DNA of 64,000 bases. Source: JAVJSU01 sp040219275. Its GTDB lineage: Bacteria > Chloroflexota > Anaerolineae > Aggregatilineales > Phototrophicaceae. The stretch covers positions 24,099-88,098 of the forward strand of contig JAVJSU010000072.1 of NCBI GenBank assembly GCA_040219275.1, read 5' to 3'. Below, piece by piece: positions 58,401-64,000 of the stretch; positions within the stretch are counted from its first letter, which is position 1; each line of letters opens with the position of its first letter. The translations under genes were made by a program, and so were the position numbers. The notes under the pieces are model-generated. The model was not told the origin of the DNA, searched no databases, and saw nothing but the letters and a program-made list of their open reading frames with translations.

Positions 58401-59648
58401 GACTGGGTTTCACACGTCCGAAATCAGACCATAGTTCGTCTTGAACCAGGTATTGTCGGCGTACAGCGTAAAGTTTCTGATGAAATTACCGGCATTGAAC
58501 CCAACAAGATACATGTTGTTCCAATCCGACCTGATAAAGAAGGGCAGGGTGTGGTTGGTTTATGCCTCAATTGTTATGCTTTGCACCGTGCAAGTTACAA
58601 CGGTACATGTAGTACATGCGGCAATACTGAGATTACGAAGGTTCGCTTACGCTCTGAAGCAATTGTTCGGAGACAGGCTCTTTTCAAAAATGCGCTTCAA
58701 ATCTCGGATACTTTCTGGTATTGCCATGATCTTACAGGACATGTTCAGATTGATGGTGCTAATGTCCGTTATATTCGACAATGGTTTGATGGAGAGCAGT
58801 TCAAGAGTGTTGGAGGAGATCCTCAAGAATTTACGGCACTATATTATCGTAATGGTGAGGTTCCCTATCCCATTGTCTACGATCTTGTTACGCATGGCAT
58901 TGCTTGGGATTTGAGCAATGTTATTAGCCATATTTTGGGTGATGAGCAACTTCGAGAGACGATTTCACATTATCCGGATAAGAACTTTGATGCTGAGTTA
59001 ATCTTGCATACCGCATCTCATATGCTTCACAAAGCAATTGCCTCAATCAGTGGTGTGAACGACATTACACTTGAGTATGCTATTCAACGCAGTGGTATTG
59101 ATGGACGCGAGCGTGCGATGGTGGTGGTGTGGGAGCGCTACGAAGGTGGTGTAGGTATTTCCGAGATTATTCGAGACACACTGCAAGAAGATCCAATCTT
59201 ATTCTATCGAGAGCTACTCGCATCAGCACTTTGCCCAGTCTTTTATGCTGAGGACACTCAGTGGCCGGGCACCGATGAAAGTCTAAGACGGATTCTTTCA
59301 GAAAGATGGGCACTCGATGGCGAAGATATTCTAATCGATGGGATTATCCGCGAAGTAAAAGCCGAACGTGGTGCAATAGTAGCGCGGCAAGCGGAAGCAT
59401 CTCAAGCATGTAGTGAAGATGATGGTTGCCCTGCCTGTGTCCATGTTACAGTTTGCACTGAGCATATTGAACAGCCCCATAAGGTCAGCCGTTTTGTCGC
59501 AGAAGCCATTATGGATTATTTCCGCCTAACTGTGGATAACACTCGACTCGAGGCGATGAATCGGTATCGTAGAGAGACTCACGGAAGTGAAGCATTCCAA
59601 CTAAGACATAACCTTGAAGAGGATGTGTACGACATTGTGCGCTTTTAG
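55482..59648 (+). CDS. DpdJ-like DUF1998 helicase
   Basis: 1,388 aa superfamily 2 helicase. Walker A APTGSGKTE (165-173), DEVH at about 363-366, ASATVSNPGRF, and QRRGRAGRS. A Cys4 finger (CPICED ... CDNLSCG) sits between motifs Ia and II, and a second (CLNCY ... CSTCG) is late. The end has GCPACVHVTVC, a DUF1998-like cysteine cluster. It starts 23 bp after the transglycosylase gene. In Dpd islands DpdJ-type helicases belong to the restriction arm. A DrmA/B or MrfA-type relative is the alternative; the PLD gene after it supports DpdJ. Confidence 0.85.
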   Translation: MWANLHHILSQMFHELNDGQPLESPQKLWQRYQHEIRAILDNPDVDDEAVMAVKRHLVEIGPDIWIPQSYEAVRVLQQLKQRFSADAEDPNPLVAQLRVEALIRRRPVRDILRSSLEEGKISRILADIGQKHKYSRFQVDGWRRILEAIGVLKHDNAPESVVVVAPTGSGKTEVFLLPVIYHIASKLNSNDVPRYIMIYPRVELLKDQVSRNLKYAYRAEQQFTDGQQSTFNGHRQAKHPFVVGIQFGGVRSTYQGTFKERSLFDEQKYFLLVPTCPICEDNMREGNEQCGRLKAGRANGRVIPLECDNLSCGAVFHVTIGKNDHAEARIKPHILVTTMESLDRLYLNPKLESYIRNIQGILLDEVHLFHSLYGAHIYNLIRRIEAFQEHGQPLSKIAASATVSNPGRFISRLFYGVDEDSRVEVLDAEHSHYDLEDAGLETVVFLQTTETESFSRTQSTLLQTIMAVGHSVLGADERAIVFTESIDHANRTYRQLLDEENEKRLWQFRMAVNDIKYNDATCPATSPLECDHIYAKGECWRAIRGGVQCHTNLIEPFIINRPLNVDVITSQDRGNYWDPDVIVATPVLEVGVDDERFKATIHYRPPQSVFSFLQRRGRAGRSAGDTAYSILVLGRTPSDEFYFRRRNRLMDPGNFELPLNPRNVIIQSMHDQLEIERETIGTYVNQMGNLSKAIFRWMIEKYLRCQTLSRVFGEKLTELQNSVLRQDSDHQTLQQDFTQWIRDQHDRFKRHLDLDLLLDELTSRVPVDQRGNVTRFSEMIYAYRNKEGVDIEEIKQLGKQIAMALESIIFDTEEELEQEKYKLLQNLIRKITKDHQSIEQLDIEADQRLISALYDYFNLLKARIVDERYPGTLNRAEDMVKIVLQSLFYIGNACLSRHSHCESCTRYFVPDAYFQEVKPIIVETWTNRGKNLQAEIHVEDTTKLANMLLPYKTFYRYFSDQDAMAVLRTTTSADWVSHVRNQTIVRLEPGIVGVQRKVSDEITGIEPNKIHVVPIRPDKEGQGVVGLCLNCYALHRASYNGTCSTCGNTEITKVRLRSEAIVRRQALFKNALQISDTFWYCHDLTGHVQIDGANVRYIRQWFDGEQFKSVGGDPQEFTALYYRNGEVPYPIVYDLVTHGIAWDLSNVISHILGDEQLRETISHYPDKNFDAELILHTASHMLHKAIASISGVNDITLEYAIQRSGIDGRERAMVVVWERYEGGVGISEIIRDTLQEDPILFYRELLASALCPVFYAEDTQWPGTDESLRRILSERWALDGEDILIDGIIREVKAERGAIVARQAEASQACSEDDGCPACVHVTVCTEHIEQPHKVSRFVAEAIMDYFRLTVDNTRLEAMNRYRRETHGSEAFQLRHNLEEDVYDIVRF

Positions 59649-60105
59649 AGCTTTGCCGCGGATAATTGCAGAAATGCTTCTGGCAGCACCCAAATCCTCA
59701 GAGATATGTATTGTCAGTCCATGGATTCGTGAAGTTTTGCTGAAGCCTCCGATTATCGTGGGCACAGAAGGTGTGCTAGCTCAACACAAAACACCACTCA
59801 GCGAATTCCTTCATTTGCTTGTGTCTCGTAGGCACGTGCATTTGCACATATTTGTTCGAGAGTTTGACCGCGACATACGCACTATTACTCATGAAGTAAG
59901 GTTAGTGTTCCCTAATTCTATTCATATTCACGAAGAGCCACACCTACATGCCAAAGTGATTGCTACATCAAATAGCATTCTACAGATGTCAGCCAATCTA
60001 ATACCCACTAGCCTCTATCGTAACATCGAAACCTGTGCTATATCGACAAATAGGTACGGCTCTGCACGAACTTACACACATAACGAGCTGAAATTGGTTT
60101 TCTGA
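59614..60105 (+). CDS. DpdK-like phospholipase D-family protein
   Basis: Up to 163 aa with one HKD half-site, PHLHAKVIATSNSILQMSAN (His112, Lys114, Asn120), and the N-terminal ICIVSPWIREV strand usual in PLD-fold nucleases. One HKD motif implies a dimer. The start is unsure: TTG 59614, ATG 59623 and TTG 59635 are in frame and all overlap the end of the helicase gene. In Dpd islands dpdK next to dpdJ is a probable nuclease that acts on unmodified DNA. Confidence 0.8.
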   Translation: MKRMCTTLCAFRALPRIIAEMLLAAPKSSEICIVSPWIREVLLKPPIIVGTEGVLAQHKTPLSEFLHLLVSRRHVHLHIFVREFDRDIRTITHEVRLVFPNSIHIHEEPHLHAKVIATSNSILQMSANLIPTSLYRNIETCAISTNRYGSARTYTHNELKLVF

Positions 60106-60109
60106 TATT

Positions 60110-60529
60110 ATGCCAAAGATTTACATCGCAGGTCCATTGTTTAATAGCCACGAGCGACGCTATCTTGAAGAAATAGCTGAAACGTTTGAGACATCTGGCT
60201 ATCCAACTTTTTTGCCGCACAGAGATGCTGGACTGGTTGATCGTTTGGATGAGACTACGCGCCGAACTATATTCCTTGCCGATCTAAAAGCATTAGACGA
60301 ATGCGATATATGTATTGCACTGCTCACTGGTGCAGACCACGACTCGGGTACTTCGGTGGAATTGGGATATATGTATGCGAAGGGTAAACCCTGTTTTGGC
60401 ATCACTGATGATATGAGGTGGATGAATAACATGATTTGGGGAGTATGCGGTTACGGACGGAATATTGCCTCCACCATTGGTGAGTGTATTAAACTCGTCA
60501 ATCAATTCGTTAATCAGGGACTTGTATAG
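60110..60529 (+). CDS. Nucleoside 2-deoxyribosyltransferase-like protein
   Basis: 139 aa. KIYIAGPLFN, CDICIALLTGADHDSGTSVE (Asp78, Glu84), then LGYMYAKGKP are the family core; Glu84 would be the nucleophile. These enzymes swap bases on 2'-deoxyribose or, like DNPH1/Rcl, hydrolyse deoxynucleotides. It begins four bases after the PLD stop, so it belongs to the cassette. It might recycle or clear deazaguanine deoxynucleotides; this is inference. Its 3' end overlaps the convergent transporter gene by 20 bp. Confidence 0.85.
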   Translation: MPKIYIAGPLFNSHERRYLEEIAETFETSGYPTFLPHRDAGLVDRLDETTRRTIFLADLKALDECDICIALLTGADHDSGTSVELGYMYAKGKPCFGITDDMRWMNNMIWGVCGYGRNIASTIGECIKLVNQFVNQGLV

Positions 60530-61193
60530 GACTAAAGGGCATTGTAGAAGCGTCAGCATCAATTCCCTCTTGCCTTCTGAAAAAGCTCACCGTTGCATAG
60601 GTTAGTGGTGTTGCCATTGCTTCGTAAGCAGTCTTGAACAGCCACTGGGTGATAATGGCTGTTGCCAACTCATTGGTTGCGATCGTTCCACCAAATGCCA
60701 CGACGATGAATATCAGTGAATCCAGTCCCTGTCCGACAAAAGTCGATCCAATCGTTCTCGTCCATAACCACTTGCCCTTTGTTAGAGCCTTCATTCTCGT
60801 CAAGACATAGGCGTTCGTAAATTCGCCAATCAGATACGCGATGAAGGATGCCACCAGCAAACGAGGCGTGTATCCTAGAATTCGCTCATACGCCTCTTGT
60901 CCATCCCAGAAACCAGCAGGTGGAAGGAGTTGCCCGGCAATGAGACCGACTACGGCCAATAAGTTGCAAAAGAAGCCTAGCCAGATAACTCGTCGCGCAT
61001 TCTCGTATCCGTACACTTCAGTTAGAATATCGCCAACGATATAGCTAATGGGGAAAATTACTATTCCTGCTGGCATGATTAGGCCGAAAACATCTACTAG
61101 TTTTACGGCTGCGATGTTGGCAGTGATCAATGAGGTGATAAATACACCAACAATAGCTACAAACCAAATTGAATATCCGTTTCTTGTATCCAT
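60510..61193 (-). CDS. yhhQ: Queuosine-precursor transporter (YhhQ/QPTR type)
   Basis: 227 aa, about six membrane helices, with ISYIVGDILTEVYGYENARR and FVGQGLDSLIFI, both hallmarks of the VUT/DUF165 family that imports preQ0 and preQ1. The cytoplasmic tail is longer than usual. It lies 17 bp downstream of queC on the minus strand and faces the transglycosylase cassette, so substrate supply for deazaguanine modification is its likely job here. Confidence 0.9.
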   Translation of the reverse strand: MDTRNGYSIWFVAIVGVFITSLITANIAAVKLVDVFGLIMPAGIVIFPISYIVGDILTEVYGYENARRVIWLGFFCNLLAVVGLIAGQLLPPAGFWDGQEAYERILGYTPRLLVASFIAYLIGEFTNAYVLTRMKALTKGKWLWTRTIGSTFVGQGLDSLIFIVVAFGGTIATNELATAIITQWLFKTAYEAMATPLTYATVSFFRRQEGIDADASTMPFSPIQVPD

Positions 61194-61210
61194 ATGTTCT
61201 GCTTCCTAGG

Positions 61211-61870
61211 TTATCGATAAGGTATCGGGTCACTTATGCCGAGGGTTTCAAATGCCTTTACCCGTTCAACACACGTTGGGCAAATTCCACATGCCACCTC
61301 TTCACCTGCATAGCATGACCACGTTTTGCTGTAATCTACACCGAGTTCAAGCCCGATACGCAGGATATCTGCCTTCGAGAAGTTGAGAAAAGGTGCCACA
61401 ATATTAATATGACTTGGTGACAACTTATATAGGGCGTTGACGTGATTGACAAATTCCGGAGTTGTATCCCAATATCCGTAGATGTCATGTTTCTGAGCAC
61501 CATAGTATACCTCGTTTACACCTAACGTTTCAGCCCAGGCAATTGCCAATGCGAGAAAAATCATGTTTCTATTTGGTACATAAGTTGTTGGTTGTTCTTC
61601 TGGCAGGACGTTTGTTGCATTAGGAATATCAATCTGTTCGTTGATCAACGATGACATCGACCACAAAGCAGATAGTGATGATATATCAACGACTTTATGT
61701 AGCAGATTGAATACTGAAACATGTTTAGTTGCAAAGCTAACTTCTTTCTTGTGTCGCTGTCCATATTGAAAAGTGATTGCTGCCGGGTTGCGTTTTTGAT
61801 TTAACAGATAATACAGTAGCGTTGTACTATCAAAACCGCCGCTGAAAATTACAATACAATCGATTTGCAA
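61211..61870 (-). CDS. queC: 7-cyano-7-deazaguanine synthase QueC
   Basis: 219 aa PP-loop ATPase: SGGFDST (10-16), TYVPNRNMIFL, and the zinc cysteines Cys186, 194, 197, 200 (EEVACGICPTC). Converts carboxydeazaguanine to preQ0 with ATP and ammonia. TTG start at 61868-61870 with AAGGA seven bases upstream. queD, queE and folE are absent from the window, so earlier steps must come from the host. QatC-type QueC relatives of defence systems are an alternative, but the full zinc site favours true QueC. Confidence 0.92.
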   Translation of the reverse strand: MQIDCIVIFSGGFDSTTLLYYLLNQKRNPAAITFQYGQRHKKEVSFATKHVSVFNLLHKVVDISSLSALWSMSSLINEQIDIPNATNVLPEEQPTTYVPNRNMIFLALAIAWAETLGVNEVYYGAQKHDIYGYWDTTPEFVNHVNALYKLSPSHINIVAPFLNFSKADILRIGLELGVDYSKTWSCYAGEEVACGICPTCVERVKAFETLGISDPIPYR

Positions 61871-61891
61871 TGACTTATCCTTATCTCATAT

Positions 61892-62926
61892 TTAGAGATT
61901 TATCAGTTTCTCTATGATTTCTTGCGGATTATATACGCTTACAGGTGCACGGGTCGAGCCATCTAGGATGCCGATATAATCCTGGGTTGTCTTGACATCA
62001 ACATGTCCCAGATTTTGTCGAATGACCTCGGTTGGGATGCCGGCTAGAAATAGATTCCGTGCGTAGCTCCGACGCAGATCATGCGGTGTGACGTTGGTTG
62101 GAACACCGTTAATCGCGATGGGATAGCGTTTCAACATGCGCTGTACACTGCGGGTCGTCATCTTTTTGTAAGTCGCCACCTGTTTTAGCATATCACCGCG
62201 ACCATCGGACATTTTTGTGAACACAAAACCTGACTCAAGTCCAGCCAGCCAGATTTCTGTGATCTGTCGTGCCCAGAGCATATCGCCGAAAGGCACCATT
62301 CTTGCTTTTGACCCTTTGCCTGACTTTACCCGTACAGCAGGAACACTACCATAAGTCTGATAAAGATCATCGACTTGGAGTTTGACGATTTCACCCTCGC
62401 GTAAGCCGGTTGCCAGCATCAGCGCAATAATTGCCACATCACGCCGCCCACGCAGTGTCGAGACATCGGGTTGCATCATCAGCGCCGCGCCCTGTGCCGG
62501 AGTAAGACGAATGTGTTTGCTGTCTTCTTCATCCTGAACAGTCTGCGTCGTTACTTGTGAGCGTTCAGGGTCAATCGCCCGTATTAACCGCAACTCAAGT
62601 TCATCAGCTTTGGCTTTGATGGTCGCAAAATCCTCGTTGAGAAATTGCTGTTCCAGATAGGCAACTAAAGCCACCCGATGGTCCAGACTTTCAACCAACA
62701 GCTTGTAACTGCGGCGGATGCTGGATAGATGGGCACGCACACTCGATGGCGCGAGCGTGGCCAGCAGATGGTCGCGGTAAGTGCTCAAATCTGGCAGATA
62801 CATTGCATGTCCTGTTTCGGCCAGCCAGTTATTATATCGTGCTACATGCGACACGATATTTTTGTTATCAGAATGTGGTGGTAAACCACCACCTAAAGCT
62901 CGTTGAGTGAGGTCATTTTTAACCAT
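61892..62926 (-). CDS. Tyrosine recombinase/integrase
   Basis: 344 aa from ATG 62924-62926. N-terminal SAM-like core-binding region, then the catalytic set Arg176 (TGLREGEIVKLQ), His282 and Arg285 (TPHDLRRSYARN), His308 (LGHVDVKTTQ), and Tyr317 (DYIGI). It could integrate and excise the element or resolve multimers. No att repeat next to a tRNA is visible. A 9-bp palindrome overlaps its promoter. Confidence 0.92.
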   Translation of the reverse strand: MVKNDLTQRALGGGLPPHSDNKNIVSHVARYNNWLAETGHAMYLPDLSTYRDHLLATLAPSSVRAHLSSIRRSYKLLVESLDHRVALVAYLEQQFLNEDFATIKAKADELELRLIRAIDPERSQVTTQTVQDEEDSKHIRLTPAQGAALMMQPDVSTLRGRRDVAIIALMLATGLREGEIVKLQVDDLYQTYGSVPAVRVKSGKGSKARMVPFGDMLWARQITEIWLAGLESGFVFTKMSDGRGDMLKQVATYKKMTTRSVQRMLKRYPIAINGVPTNVTPHDLRRSYARNLFLAGIPTEVIRQNLGHVDVKTTQDYIGILDGSTRAPVSVYNPQEIIEKLINL

Positions 62927-62942
62927 GAGTAGAGTATACCAC

Positions 62943-62976
62943 AAAGTGTCGCATTATTCCTATTATACGACACTTT
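62943..62976 (-). promoter_or_regulatory. Integrase promoter with palindromic operator
   Basis: AAAGTGTCG (62943-62951) and CGACACTTT (62968-62976) are exact inverted arms with a 16-bp spacer. The minus-strand -10 TATAAT (62962-62967) lies inside the spacer, 36-41 bp before the integrase ATG. Binding would block transcription; it may also be a core recombination site. Confidence 0.55.
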
Positions 62977-63793
62977 AAGAGGCAGTTTTAGACCCTGTTT
63001 TCTGGCTTTCAAGAGTACGATTTGAGAAGGGTGAAAATTGAGAAAGGCATCGTTTTGTGCGCGTGCTGGTCAGCGGGTCGCCATCTGATTCCCGAACGGT
63101 TGGCCCTGGCTAATCCGTTTTCTTCCCCTTTCGCTTTACGTCTTCTGGCTTCACATCCTCTGCTCAATCCGACCTCTGGCATTTTGTGCCGACTTCCAAC
63201 ACATCAGACCACGCCAGCCCATCCTGTCAAAGCAAAGCTTCGAGGGGATTTTCTTCCTGGCTTGTGCCGCTTACGCTCACCAGAAAATCCCCTCGCCCTA
63301 CGGGTGACAGGACGTGCGCCCAGACGTGGTTACCCTGATGTGTAAGTCGGCACTTTAACAAATGCAGAGCTGGATATATCCGATCAGACGGATGAACCGT
63401 TAACCAGGCCGTGTTAGCTCGAAAGGGCGCACTGTAAGTTTTCCCGGAGCCACTGTGCCCCGACGGTCTCCTAGAGATGATCGCTCTGATCTGCACTGCC
63501 ATCCCCGCCCCCAATAATCCGATTGGGTGGTGCTAGCCGTCGTGGATGCTGATGGAAAGTGACTCCATCAGACTGGAAAAGCCAACGTCTCGAGGTATTC
63601 GCTCATGCGAATCCGGGGCGCATCCAGGCGCGTGAAACACGAATCGGTGTATGTCACAGATACACGGGTTCAGCACACATCGGGCGGTATGCAATACAAC
63701 TTTTCTGACCATTCTCGCACTTCATGATCTACGGATTGTGAGGTGCGTTTTTTTACCTTCGAACATTACGAAAATAATTACGCGAGGTGTGAT
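62977..63793. other. Structured noncoding region before rnhA
   Basis: About 820 bp without a convincing gene; a 107-codon frame at 63022-63345 has no protein-like features. Many short perfect hairpins occur, such as CTGATGGA/TCCATCAG near 63551-63573, ATTCGC/GCGAAT near 63597-63612 and TGTAT/ATACA near 63647-63663. GTGCTGGTCAGC near 63063-63074 is also found in both 132-bp repeats at the left end. A large RNA or oriT is possible. Confidence 0.45.
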
Positions 63794-64000
63794 ATGAATG
63801 AAATTACACTCTACACAGATGGTTCGTGTCAGACACAGACACGGATCGGTGGCTGGGCGGTTGTCCTACGTTGCGGCGAGCATCGTAAAGTGCTGAGCGG
63901 CAGTGTCGCGGATACAACGGTCAATGCGATGGAATTGATGGCAGTGGTGAACGGGCTGAAAGCACTCAAAACAGTGAACCAGACCGTCACGATTTACACA
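63794..64000 (+). CDS. rnhA: Ribonuclease HI, N-terminal part (cut by window edge)
   Basis: 69 codons are visible from ATG 63794: EITLYTDGSCQTQTRIGGWA with the catalytic Asp in YTDGS, and the second acidic site in NAMELMAV. This is the RNase HI fold, which removes RNA from RNA-DNA hybrids. GAGGTGTG precedes the start. The C-terminal half lies outside the window. Confidence 0.9.
   Translation, partial: MNEITLYTDGSCQTQTRIGGWAVVLRCGEHRKVLSGSVADTTVNAMELMAVVNGLKALKTVNQTVTIYT

Noticed and set aside
61211..61870. QatC-type defence protein instead of QueC
   Set aside because: PP-loop, VPNRNM motif and all four zinc cysteines are intact, and QatA/B/D partners are absent.
63022..63345. 107-codon open frame in the right noncoding region
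   Set aside because: No Shine-Dalgarno, composition unlike a protein, and the DNA is full of hairpins on both strands.

Overview
The window looks like a large mobile element (integrative conjugative element or plasmid) from a monoderm-type bacterium, most likely Chloroflexota. This rests on long Thr/Pro-rich linkers in membrane-anchored surface proteins, a reduced T4SS with VirB4-, VirD4-, VirB2- and VirB6-like parts but no visible outer-membrane components, and frequent TTG/GTG starts. No rRNA, tRNA or marker gene is present, so the taxonomic call is inference.

Layout. 1-2,494: an IS110-type transposase inside hairpin-rich noncoding DNA, flanked by 132-bp direct repeats. 2,495-21,511 (minus strand): a nine-gene defence-like block. 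In transcription order it encodes a DEAD/DUF1998 helicase with a nuclease-like tail, a SNF2 helicase, a large Eco57I/PglX-like adenine methyltransferase, a membrane-anchored coiled-coil/HEAT protein, two unfamiliar proteins (one with a possible PD-(D/E)XK core), a small protein paired with an HNH nuclease, and an Mrr_N-NERD-helicase protein. The core resembles class 1 DISARM (drmD, drmMI, drmA/B) with different accessory genes. 21,760-26,637 (plus): mobilization genes (RHH protein, HUH relaxase-like protein, VirD4 coupling protein, HU-like protein, surface protein). 26,681-42,327 (minus): two transfer operons with VirB2/3/4/6-like proteins, topoisomerase I, acidic repeat proteins and surface proteins. 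42,459-43,871: two orphan LuxR-type regulators. A CTGTAAAATTTCAG-like motif lies upstream of all three transfer transcription units and may define a regulon. 44,017-46,632 (minus): actin-like ParM and a ParR-like partner, followed by a HEPN protein and a small acidic protein. 46,830-53,431 (plus): replication/regulation module with HTH proteins, an AbiJ-like putative nuclease, a DUF3987-like ATPase, a CHC2/TOPRIM primase and a LexA-type repressor without peptidase. Two copies of a 200-bp element with terminal inverted repeats fill two of its intergenic gaps.

53,539-61,870 is the most striking part. It is a 7-deazaguanine cassette: a tRNA-guanine-transglycosylase-like enzyme (DpdA-like) fused to a domain with the archaeosine synthase (ArcS) motif PC-x3-KPY-x2-S-x2-H, a DpdJ-like DUF1998 helicase, a DpdK-like phospholipase D protein, a nucleoside 2-deoxyribosyltransferase-like protein, and convergent genes for a preQ0/preQ1 transporter (YhhQ type) and QueC. 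The simplest reading is a compact system that places a preQ0-derived base in DNA and discriminates against unmodified DNA. It lacks the other dpd genes, and the ArcS-like domain may replace the usual step after preQ0 insertion. A tyrosine recombinase follows, then an 820-bp structured noncoding stretch and the start of RNase HI at the window edge.

The element thus appears to carry transfer, partition and replication functions plus two separate DUF1998-helicase defence or modification systems, one built on adenine methylation and one on deazaguanine.
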